This document shows positions 11,164-19,102 of a stretch of 64,000 nt of DNA, in pieces. Made by a program: the position numbers and the translations under genes. The notes below the pieces were generated by a model that did no database searches, was not told where the DNA came from, and was given only the letters and a program-made list of their open reading frames with translations. Source of the stretch: Effrenium voratum (taxonomy: Eukaryota > Sar > Dinophyceae > Suessiales > Symbiodiniaceae); contig CAUJNA010003090.1 of the NCBI GenBank assembly GCA_963377175.1, positions 419,501 through 483,500 on the forward strand. Direction: 5' to 3'. The number at the start of each line of letters is the position of its first letter. The stretch's first letter is position 1.

Positions 11164-14100
11164 TCACAGGAAACTGAAAACATGTGTGAGTGTCGGCAGG
11201 TCTAGGTGCCACAACAGAGTGCAGATGTACGAAGCACTGACGTGAAATCGGTGTGCTTTCCAGAATGGATCATGGAATCCTGTTCGGCTGATGCCGTCGC
11301 TCCAATTGCTGGCGCTTGGAATCCATTCATACCATGCATGGCATCTGAGCTGGAACATGAGCAAGTGGATCATCCGACTCATGTGATCTAAGCTATGGAC
11401 ATCGGACCGTCCTTTGACCAGACTCATCAGAGAAGCTATATTATCACAGAACCATATGCATGCGCTCCCCCGGAAATCATTGGGATATTGCAAAGCAGCC
11501 TGCAATACCATGAGTAACTCTAATTGAGCGATGATGGCAGCTTGGTTGCCCCATAACTGTTGTACCTCCTGCGTGATGTGAACGACTGAGCCCAGCCTGC
11601 GGCCTTGTGGGTTCACAAAAAGGAATCCACCAGTGCCCAGGCCACTGCCTTCGTGTGCTGCATCGGATGCACCTATCAATCTCAGGGGGAAAGATTGGAA
11701 CACTGGGACAAGCCTGTTGGGTTCAAGATGCAAGAGCTGCTGAACGGTGCGAAGTGCATTGGCAAGTTCTGGCGTCAGCTCGCTTGTGCTTGCATACTGC
11801 CGCTCCTTGATATCCACAAGGCCTGACCGGGCTACTTTGCCGAAAGCTGCATGACTCAGAAAAGTGAGGCACCCAAACAACTTGGCTGCAATACCTGGGG
11901 CCAAACTTCGCTGGAGAAACGATGTGTTGATCAAGTCATGGATTTTGGCTAAAAGCTTTGGTCGGATCCACAGCTTGATGAACGGCTTCCGGTGGGAGAA
12001 GTCTAAGTCGTGCACCACTCCGAGGAAATCGCCATGCTTGGTTGGCGGCTGTCTTTTCTCTTCTGAGAAGGGGAAACCGACAGCCTCTGCAACTTGCTCC
12101 AAACTTTGCTGCGCTACCAGGGCTGTGCCATCGAAGTCTTGTGCTGTGGCATCATCAAAGTAGAGGCTGCACAACATGCAGAGGATCCTTCTGGCAACTG
12201 CCTGAAGGAAAGAGGAAACTCTGTTGAATGCTGAGACTGCCAAGGGTAATCCGAACAGCATACTGTGGTACCTCCGATACATTGCACAGCGTCGCTCTTT
12301 GTGCCAGTAGGTGACTAAACAGTGTTGGCTGTGCGCTGGCAGCATTGGGATCTTCCTGTATGCATCCGGGAGATCTTCTCCAATGGTCGAGACTGCATAG
12401 TCGCGCTGCAGGATGCTCTTGCCCCTCTTCTGCATGGCCTCTTCAAGGCACTTCAGATGGGTACAGGGCTGCAATGCTGAGCAGAACTTGAGGTGATTGC
12501 CGTCTTGGCTAAGCCGTGACTGTCCTCCAGCTGCTGCGTCGTCAATGACTCGTTTCTTACCTGAGTTCTGGGTGATGACGAACCTCTTAATGAGGCGATA
12601 ACCACCGACTTCCTGGGCAAGGCATGTGACTGGTCTTTCTGGTGTGCACCACTGTTTGGCTTCATCGGCCGCGCCTGCATCCAGGATGACCTGATCATCA
12701 GGTCCGCTCCTCAGGGATTGGAGGAGTTGGCGCCCGTCCTCAACAGCGCCTTCCAGCAACTTTGCTTGCGAAATGTAGTCAACTTGCTGTGCTCCCCAGA
12801 TTCCACATGCTGGAACATGCCCTATAGCTTCAAAGCCTCTGAACAACTTGCTGCACAAGGTGGTGTCAGGCCAATGCAGGACCAGGATAAGCACGGCGAT
12901 AAGTGCTAAATGAACGGATGGGTTAACCTTCCTGACTTCTGGATGCTGCTGGGCTCGCAGGTATTGCGACACTTGATCCAGTTGCTGAGCTAGCTGCTTG
13001 ATCACTCTGGTTGCCTGAGTCCGAACTGCGTTCATCCCGATGGTGGCTTCTGCCATACATTCAGCTGCAAAGCGCAAGTCCCAGTCTGTGGCCTGAGGTG
13101 CTTCCATGGGGAAGTTGTGCTCATGCAACTCAAGGCAACATTGAAAGTGCATTTCCGGTGAAAGGCCAAACGGCACAACAGGTGGAAGCGCAGCCCGTTG
13201 TGGGCCAGCCCCTGACTGCTCTGCTAGGGCTGCGCGCCCTCCGATCACTCCGACATGCTGCAGGATCTCAGGCCCAAGTGGGCCATCGGATGCGATTGGT
13301 TGTTGTCCGGCCCAGCTACGAAAGCGGGTGAGGACTGGATCATTTACAAGATGCTCCAACGGCGGCCATGACACTCCGAAGAAGGTAACATCTGGAAACT
13401 GGGACTGGATGCCGGCTACAATTGCGGCTTGGCTGAATGCAACAGGAGTGGCCCTAATCATGCGGATGGGTCCCAACCAGGGGCTCCTTCTTGTGGAGTG
13501 GCTTCGCTGTTCGAGTGCTTCGAAGGCCTTGGCAATCAGGACGTCAACATGACAGGGTTGCCCCACGTGGCAATCACAAGCGATTCGCTTCCCCATGAGT
13601 TGGTGCAAGTCATGCGAGCTAAGGAACTCCTCAATGTCGGCAATGAACATCAACAGAACCGCAACTGGAGTACCATCCCTTCCAACCTTGAAGGGATTGC
13701 ACCACTGTGAGCAGGGCAACCGGTGCCGGAAATGCCCGTGGCCTGCATAGACCACATCTTCAGGCAGGCCTTGCTCTTTATCCCAAACGTCCAGCACCTG
13801 AACACGAGATGGCAACTGCTTGTATTTCCCATGTTGTGGGCTGTACCCACATTGGATGGCTGTGGGGATCATGGCATCCTCCCTGAACGTACTTGGTGGG
13901 AGTTCCAACCAACCTACTCTATCCCCAGCACATTCGATCTTGGGCATGCTGCCCAGCCTCAGGATGGCAAATCCTTGCCGAACAGCCCAGTAGCTTGCTG
14001 CCACGGCCAGACTGAAGCTGAGGGCTGCGGTGTACTCCGACTCCTCGGAACTTGGGTGGTACATACCATCTGGCTTTCTGATGGGTCGCCATTCTTGTTC

Positions 14101-14733
14101 ATGATGGTGGTGCGCACATGTCAATGTTGGCAGCTTACTATATTCCTCTAGATTGTGCCTGATGAGTTGCTTCTTTCGTCGGGTAGCCATTAAACAGCAG
14201 TTGTCATAACTCCAGTCATCCCAGCAGCCTTGGGAGTGAAGATGCTCTTCTACTGGGTCACTCCAGTGATAACTCCTTCTGGGGTTCTCCCGGAATGCCC
14301 CCCGACCGTGCTCATGCATGACGGTTTGGATGGCTAGCACAAAATCACTGGCAGCGTTATCGGCTTGGACTCTAGCTGCGTCTGCTGGGGCTAGGTTCAG
14401 TAGCCCTCGGGGGTGCTCCTCTGACCTCAGCGGCTTTGGACTTCTCCTGCCAGGGATTGCAATCTCTCTAATCCGACTCTTGGTGGAACAATCCATCGCG
14501 GTGGAAACTAAGTGACACTCGGACAGTCTGGCTCCTAGCGCTTTGCGTACAGGAGGGGAATTGATATCAAAGTCTTTATCCAGCTTAATGTCAATGGGTT
14601 GCATTACTTTCCAACCACACCAACTGAAGGCTCTGGCCAGAGAAAACCTTGGCCCAGAAAACACATCCAGAAAAACTGGGCGGCTGTCATCAGTAACTGC
14701 ACTTTTTGACCAGCTGGATTGCAATGCATGCAA
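11164..14733 (-). CDS. retroelement Pol: methyltransferase-like, DUF4326, reverse transcriptase, RNase H
   Basis: About 1189 residues. Residues 19-150 resemble a C5-methyltransferase-type fold: FLDVFSG as SAM motif I, DCST at 81-84 where PC(x)S is usual, and RENPR at 148-152. Residues 328-405 match DUF4326, with CNPFKVG, GKRIACDC and CHVDVL. Residues 713-910 are reverse transcriptase: RVIDD, DLPDAYRKIP, FGLPLAVSAFNR and catalytic YFDD at 858-861. Residues 1018-1150 are RNase H with acidic positions D1024, E1072, D1097 and D1146. The protein would copy element RNA into DNA. The roles of the two N-terminal domains are unknown, and the altered DCST makes methyltransferase activity doubtful. No ATG precedes motif I: the frame is open right back to the TGA of the Gag-like ORF, and the start given is only the first TTG. 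It is probably made as a Gag-Pol readthrough product. Confidence 0.88.
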   Translation of the reverse strand: MHALQSSWSKSAVTDDSRPVFLDVFSGPRFSLARAFSWCGWKVMQPIDIKLDKDFDINSPPVRKALGARLSECHLVSTAMDCSTKSRIREIAIPGRRSPKPLRSEEHPRGLLNLAPADAARVQADNAASDFVLAIQTVMHEHGRGAFRENPRRSYHWSDPVEEHLHSQGCWDDWSYDNCCLMATRRKKQLIRHNLEEYSKLPTLTCAHHHHEQEWRPIRKPDGMYHPSSEESEYTAALSFSLAVAASYWAVRQGFAILRLGSMPKIECAGDRVGWLELPPSTFREDAMIPTAIQCGYSPQHGKYKQLPSRVQVLDVWDKEQGLPEDVVYAGHGHFRHRLPCSQWCNPFKVGRDGTPVAVLLMFIADIEEFLSSHDLHQLMGKRIACDCHVGQPCHVDVLIAKAFEALEQRSHSTRRSPWLGPIRMIRATPVAFSQAAIVAGIQSQFPDVTFFGVSWPPLEHLVNDPVLTRFRSWAGQQPIASDGPLGPEILQHVGVIGGRAALAEQSGAGPQRAALPPVVPFGLSPEMHFQCCLELHEHNFPMEAPQATDWDLRFAAECMAEATIGMNAVRTQATRVIKQLAQQLDQVSQYLRAQQHPEVRKVNPSVHLALIAVLILVLHWPDTTLCSKLFRGFEAIGHVPACGIWGAQQVDYISQAKLLEGAVEDGRQLLQSLRSGPDDQVILDAGAADEAKQWCTPERPVTCLAQEVGGYRLIKRFVITQNSGKKRVIDDAAAGGQSRLSQDGNHLKFCSALQPCTHLKCLEEAMQKRGKSILQRDYAVSTIGEDLPDAYRKIPMLPAHSQHCLVTYWHKERRCAMYRRYHSMLFGLPLAVSAFNRVSSFLQAVARRILCMLCSLYFDDATAQDFDGTALVAQQSLEQVAEAVGFPFSEEKRQPPTKHGDFLGVVHDLDFSHRKPFIKLWIRPKLLAKIHDLINTSFLQRSLAPGIAAKLFGCLTFLSHAAFGKVARSGLVDIKERQYASTSELTPELANALRTVQQLLHLEPNRLVPVFQSFPLRLIGASDAAHEGSGLGTGGFLFVNPQGRRLGSVVHITQEVQQLWGNQAAIIAQLELLMVLQAALQYPNDFRGSACIWFCDNIASLMSLVKGRSDVHSLDHMSRMIHLLMFQLRCHAWYEWIPSASNWSDGISRTGFHDPFWKAHRFHVSASYICTLLWHLDLPTLTHVFSFL

Positions 14734-14796
14734 TTCTTCCTGGTATGCAACCAGGTGCGAATCAGCTACACTCCGTCTTGGAGTAACTGACTCGCT

Positions 14797-14799
14797 TCA
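14797..14799 (-). other. in-frame TGA between Gag-like and Pol ORFs, candidate readthrough stop
   Basis: The Gag-like ORF ends in TTC TGA AGC. The same frame then stays open for 21 codons up to the first TTG and on for 1189 codons of Pol. No other stop lies between them. A retroelement needs Pol at lower dose than Gag, so stop suppression is a plausible route. The ORF upstream (16360-16362) also ends TGA AGC, but further stops follow it. Confidence 0.6.
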
Positions 14800-15969
14800 G
14801 AAAGCTCGCTGCTTATGGTCACACTTGTTTCCTGTGTGACCTGGATGGCCGCAGACCCTACCTGACTTAAGCGGTCGCGCGCAGAGATGCTCCCCGTTCA
14901 CGCAGGCTTTCTCCTGCTGGTGTGGGCACTTGCCTTGCTGCCAAGCCCCACATAGTGACTTACCGTCTCTCAGCTTCGTCGCCAGCTGATTGCCACTTGA
15001 GCGAGCACCTGGATTGGATGGCGGCGCACGCGCAGGCTCTGCTGGCCTCATGTGGGCTTCCGGAAGCCACAACGGATCGCGAGTTGTGTAGGCCTCATTG
15101 ATGACTGCTCCCAGAGTCTTCCCGCCCTTGGAGAACTCAGCAGCCCACATGGTGCGCTCAGCAGTGTCGAGCTTCTCCAACACCTGCAGCCGGTGGGGAT
15201 GATGCTCGCCCAGCTTGGCAATGAAATCTGCAGCCCTGAAGTGGTACCTGTAGACCACGTCCCATGGTACCTTGCAGTAGGCCAGGGTGGATGCAGACAA
15301 CGTCTCAGCTTCCGTGGGGGGATTGTCAGGCTTTTCAGCCCCCACAATGGCAAGGCCCAGACAGTAGGTGTACAGCAGGTCCAAGTACTTGGAGGCACTC
15401 TTTTCGGCCTCAGCATCGTCCTGGCCTGAGCTATACCACAAATTCGGCGCCACCTTGCGCTTCTTGACCACCTGGACTCGCTGCTCTCCCAGCGTCTTCA
15501 CCTGCAAGATTGGGAACACCTCCAGGTTGCTCTTGGCCAGGCCCCTGCTGAGCTTAGTGATGAGCCGATCTCCTGGGAACTGCTCAGCTGGAAAGTGCAT
15601 CTTGTACCGGGTGAAGAAGGCTTGCTTGATGCCTTGCAAAGTCTGAGGAGGTAACAACTCTTCCTCATCCAACTCCACGGGGGCAGCTCCATCATGGCGT
15701 GCCTGCTCTGCTTTGCAGACCGCACTCCAGGCAGCCTTCAGGCGTGCTGCCTGAATCCGCTTCCCCTCCAGGTCCGTGATGCTCTCAACGAACGACGCTG
15801 CGGCATCAGCTGCGTCTGCCGGGTAGAAGCGGAAGTCGCTCATGCTGCGAACTCCCAACTCCAGAATCTTCTCTGTGACCTTGGGGTCATAATCGAAGCG
15901 CCTCTGGAGCTCTTCAAAAGCTTGCTTCACAGTGGCATCGGGCGCAGGCACAGAAGCTGCCGAGGGCAT
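14797..15969 (-). CDS. retroelement Gag-like protein with C-terminal Cys/His zinc knuckles
   Basis: 390 residues from an ATG. Residues 1-300 are mostly helical-looking, charged and unrecognised, in the position and size range of a capsid protein. Near the C terminus are two Cys/His clusters: C340-x7-C348-x7-C356-x4-H361, like a CCCH finger, then C363-x9-C373-x4-H378-x4-C383, close to a zinc knuckle. This layout is frequent in dinoflagellate retroelement proteins and suggests RNA binding and packaging. It is in the same frame as the downstream Pol ORF and is separated from it only by the TGA. A 390-bp gap with several stops in all but short stretches separates it from the recombinase ORF upstream. 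Confidence 0.75.
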   Translation of the reverse strand: MPSAASVPAPDATVKQAFEELQRRFDYDPKVTEKILELGVRSMSDFRFYPADAADAAASFVESITDLEGKRIQAARLKAAWSAVCKAEQARHDGAAPVELDEEELLPPQTLQGIKQAFFTRYKMHFPAEQFPGDRLITKLSRGLAKSNLEVFPILQVKTLGEQRVQVVKKRKVAPNLWYSSGQDDAEAEKSASKYLDLLYTYCLGLAIVGAEKPDNPPTEAETLSASTLAYCKVPWDVVYRYHFRAADFIAKLGEHHPHRLQVLEKLDTAERTMWAAEFSKGGKTLGAVINEAYTTRDPLWLPEAHMRPAEPARAPPSNPGARSSGNQLATKLRDGKSLCGAWQQGKCPHQQEKACVNGEHLCARPLKSGRVCGHPGHTGNKCDHKQRAF

Positions 15970-16359
15970 GGTTGCAACTGAGATGATCGAGGTTTGATCT
16001 TACTCGAAACTGCTGCTGATGGGCATGTGATAATGAACACGGATGGAGAAAACACGACCTGAGTGAACCTTGTGGTGCCTGTGAGAACATGACCGCACTA
16101 GTTACTGGCTGCTCCCGCTGACTCCATGCAAGAGAAAACTCAACGAACTGACTGCCCTACCATGCTGCAGGGCAACCGTCCGTGTGTCCCGCATCTCATG
16201 CAGAGATGACACATGCTGTGGCTGGATCCTTGCATGACCACTACTCTGACCTTGCTGGTTGTAACTCTATTCAACTCCTCCTGAGTGCCGTCCCTGCTGC
16301 ATGGAACTTCTTTCCCTGCCATGGACGTGCTGGTCGTGACCTAGGTCAAAAACACCGCT
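15970..16359 (-). other. 390-bp spacer between recombinase and Gag-like ORFs
   Basis: In the shared reading frame this spacer holds TAG and two TAA codons besides the TGA ending the recombinase ORF, so translation cannot continue through it. It may hold an internal promoter, a trans-splicing acceptor or an internal ribosome entry region. I see no sequence that decides between these. Confidence 0.4.
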
Positions 16360-18942
16360 TCAGCTATTATCCTTAGTCTTGTAGGTTGCTCCTACGTCTT
16401 CCAGCGTTTGCTGGTAGGACGGCGGCAGCATCCATGCACATTGGGTGCAGAACGAAAGTCCATATGCGGCAGCTTCATGCACTGAATTAGCGAGATGCAC
16501 TTTGTCTCTTCCACCAGCGAAACTCCGAGCTGTTGCTGCCGATCGCCTCCAACGACAAGCTGGAACTGGCTCATCTTCACTCATGCCCTCGGGAACCACA
16601 TGGAAAAGGGACTTGGCTCGCTGGCTGGCCACAAACTGCACCGGCAGCTTGACTACCAAGCCAGGAAGAGGAGTGAGCTCCGCCTCCTCGAACAGCCATC
16701 GTCTCATCGCTGTGTCCTTCAGCGCCTTTTCGGGTTCCACACTTCTTACACGAGCTATCCTGGTCAAAGCCTCTTCGGGCTCCACCTGCTCAATGCAAGA
16801 CAGGATGGCGCCAGCTCCAATGGGTGCTCGATGAACTCCAGCAGCACAATGGACATAAACACTCTCCTGTGCTGCAAGGGCTTGTCCAACCTGACGCCGA
16901 ATGGTCGACCAATGCTTGCCCCGCTCCTGCCGGCCCACAGGAAACCTCTGGTTGACAGCTGCTGCTGGCATGACTCCCCGAGTGTCTCGAGGTGCAAGGC
17001 AGTTGATGACTAAGCCCACACTCATGGTCTCCAGCTCCTCGGCCTGCTCAGCCGTCAGGATACCGCCCAAAATCAAATGGGGACCAGCTGGTCCTCGTCG
17101 CCAGATGACTGTAGGCGGCTCTGGCCGATCAGCATGGCCTGGCCTGCGCCAACGCTGCGCCGCAAGCCTATCGAAGTAGTCATCATCCAAGGTGTGTTCC
17201 ATGGCTGGTCGCCGTACCGCCGGTTTCGGGGTGGCATGCGAAACGCTAGGCTGACTAGCTACTGGCAACCTACCACTAACCTGGGAGGGTTGCTCCACCT
17301 GTTGTGGACCGTTACCGGTCAAATCCACTACCTCCCCCGGTGGATGCACCACCTCAGCAACGGCCAACTTCGCCTTTTTGGCGAACTTGGTCATCAGCTT
17401 GAAGGGTGCTGCCCTCAGCACTGCTGCCACCTTGGGTGCCTCGAACTCCATGAAAGTGGTAGCCACCCGGTCAAGGAAAGTGGCCACATCGTCCATGGCT
17501 AGGTTGCGGGCAGCCTCCAACTGCGTGTTGGTGATCTGGCTCCAAGTCAGGGCTTCATGCTGGAGATTCCTGATCATGGCCCACACCACATGCCGCAGAA
17601 AAGTGGACTGCTCCAACTTGCTGCCACAGTATCGCATGGGGATACTGGTGTTACCTCCAGGCGCTCGATCCAACCAGTTGCCGAAGGCCACTTGATCGGT
17701 GGTAGAGAACCCTGCCCGGACCACCATGGTGATGCCGAATTGCCTCCAACTCTTGGAAGTGACACGGCCAGCATCATTGCCCAGCACCCGCACCATGATG
17801 CTCTGGATGCAGGCTGTAGCTGCGGCGGCATTCACATGCTCCCGGTTGCTAGGGTGTGCCACTAGCCCAACGTGATTGCTATTATCCGTGGTCCACCTGC
17901 GCCAGGTCTGAGCAAGCTTCTCTCCCAACGGGTAACCAGTGGTGACCAGGTGGGATGGCACACTCCAGTGGAACCCATCCCTGGAATGCTTCTGCTTACC
18001 TCTGGTGCAGATGAAGAAGCAGGTCTGCGAGGTAACCTTCCACAAGATGGACCGCTGCAAGTGCTGGTACCGGACTGCTCCCAGGACCTGACACCAGGCT
18101 CCAAACAGCGCCAGCCAGCGCGAGCTGGAATGCTCTGCTGCTGACTGCAGCACCCTCTCCAGCTCCACAAACATGGTCATCTCAGCTGTTGGCGCCTGCT
18201 TGGCACCGACGCCGTACCGGTTTCCTTGGCGCTTCCTCTTCATTCGGCACAAGGAAAAGTCCCAGTCAAGGTGAAGATTCCTCTGCATCCACAAGAATGC
18301 CTGCATCACTCGCTGGGGTGCCGAGTTGGACCGCACAAACAGCTCCAAATCCCATGGTTGCAGCGGATGCCCCAGCTGCCCAAGCTCCACATGGCGATAG
18401 AGCTCTGCCCACGTGAGCTGCACTCGCTTCAAAGTGGGTGTCTCTGTTGCCCCAAGCAATCCGGAGACCAGCGACTCGAAGCTCTTGACCTTCTGCTCCC
18501 GCTCTGGATCAGCCCGCAAGACACGGAAACGGCTGGCGTCCTGCAGGATGTCAAGCAAAGTGGCTCTGAACTGCTCGTTCTCCTGCTCCAAGCTCGACGG
18601 GGCTGGGGCAGTAGATAGCTTCGGCCGCTTTGCAGGGAGTCTGATTTGTGTCTTCTGGGATAGGGCGACAATGGGTGAAGTCTTCGGCGCTGCTCTGGTA
18701 GGCTTTGGAGCTGGTGGTGCCGGCATAGGATCCAGCAGATGCGCCGCAGGATCCTTAGCCACGATGTCTCTCACCATGCCCTGCAGGCCCTGAGACACGC
18801 GAGTGAAGCATGCCCGCCAAGCTCCAGCCACGGCACTGCCAGCTTCCGCGCTGGCCTCATGGAAGGAGTCGAAGTAGTAGGCAAAGTCCAAGTCGGCTTG
18901 GGCTCCATTAGCCTCCCGCCAGGCAGCCACTTCATCCGCCAT
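16360..18942 (-). CDS. retroelement tyrosine recombinase fused to a dual-specificity phosphatase domain
   Basis: 860 residues from an ATG that lies 37 bp inside repeat X. Residues 270-445 look like a tyrosine recombinase catalytic domain: R291 in AVRYQHLQRS, basic RGKQKH near 314-319, KSWR with R400 where H-x-x-R is usual, and Y438 in MRYCG. Residues 610-755 look like a dual-specificity phosphatase. The P-loop is HCAAGVHRAP with H698, C699 and R705, preceded by VYV as in that family. A Pro- and Ala-rich linker (530-600) joins the two. A C-terminal CxxC lies at 832-835. The recombinase would integrate the circular DNA. The phosphatase substrate, protein or RNA cap, cannot be told from sequence. 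In known DIRS-order elements the recombinase ORF lies last, not first. Confidence 0.82.
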   Translation of the reverse strand: MADEVAAWREANGAQADLDFAYYFDSFHEASAEAGSAVAGAWRACFTRVSQGLQGMVRDIVAKDPAAHLLDPMPAPPAPKPTRAAPKTSPIVALSQKTQIRLPAKRPKLSTAPAPSSLEQENEQFRATLLDILQDASRFRVLRADPEREQKVKSFESLVSGLLGATETPTLKRVQLTWAELYRHVELGQLGHPLQPWDLELFVRSNSAPQRVMQAFLWMQRNLHLDWDFSLCRMKRKRQGNRYGVGAKQAPTAEMTMFVELERVLQSAAEHSSSRWLALFGAWCQVLGAVRYQHLQRSILWKVTSQTCFFICTRGKQKHSRDGFHWSVPSHLVTTGYPLGEKLAQTWRRWTTDNSNHVGLVAHPSNREHVNAAAATACIQSIMVRVLGNDAGRVTSKSWRQFGITMVVRAGFSTTDQVAFGNWLDRAPGGNTSIPMRYCGSKLEQSTFLRHVVWAMIRNLQHEALTWSQITNTQLEAARNLAMDDVATFLDRVATTFMEFEAPKVAAVLRAAPFKLMTKFAKKAKLAVAEVVHPPGEVVDLTGNGPQQVEQPSQVSGRLPVASQPSVSHATPKPAVRRPAMEHTLDDDYFDRLAAQRWRRPGHADRPEPPTVIWRRGPAGPHLILGGILTAEQAEELETMSVGLVINCLAPRDTRGVMPAAAVNQRFPVGRQERGKHWSTIRRQVGQALAAQESVYVHCAAGVHRAPIGAGAILSCIEQVEPEEALTRIARVRSVEPEKALKDTAMRRWLFEEAELTPLPGLVVKLPVQFVASQRAKSLFHVVPEGMSEDEPVPACRWRRSAATARSFAGGRDKVHLANSVHEAAAYGLSFCTQCAWMLPPSYQQTLEDVGATYKTKDNS

Positions 18943-18979
18943 AGCTCAGAGAGAGATGCACTCTCAGAACGGATGCACC

Positions 18980-19102
18980 GAAAGAAAAAGCTATTTTGGC
19001 AGAGACGTACTCTGAAAGTCTCGAGCCAGGATGTCACATGACATGAGCTAGCATTCACAGTTGAACATGCGCACCAAGCCTGCCCAAGCACTACACATTA
19101 CA
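18980..19102 (-). repeat. split direct repeat X, outer copy (A1)
   Basis: The 123-bp 5' end of the element on the minus strand. It is identical by eye to 10828-10950. The outer edge reads ACACATTACA on the plus strand and is followed by TATATCC. Because it lies upstream of the first ORF, the promoter is probably here. I see no recognisable core promoter motif. Confidence 0.9.

Larger units (their letters stand above)
10594..19102 (-). mobile_element. complete tyrosine-recombinase retroelement with split direct repeats (DIRS/PAT/Ngaro-like)
   Basis: An 8.5-kb element read on the minus strand: repeat X (19102-18980), three ORFs, repeat Y (11130-10951), repeat X (10950-10828), a 54-bp spacer, repeat Y (10773-10594). 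This is the A1-ORFs-B1-A2-B2 split direct repeat plan known from PAT- and Ngaro-type members of the DIRS order, which use a tyrosine recombinase instead of a DDE integrase. Both repeat pairs are identical by eye (123/123 and 180/180) and all long ORFs are open, so the insertion looks recent. The abutting internal Y-X junction equals the sequence expected if the outer ends were joined, in line with a circular intermediate. No target duplication is seen. The flanks are TATATA-type sequence on both sides. The ORF order, with recombinase first and Gag second, is not the usual one. Confidence 0.88.

Noticed and set aside
10667..11245. Two similar short plus-strand frames
   Set aside because: They are the two copies of repeat Y, not genes.
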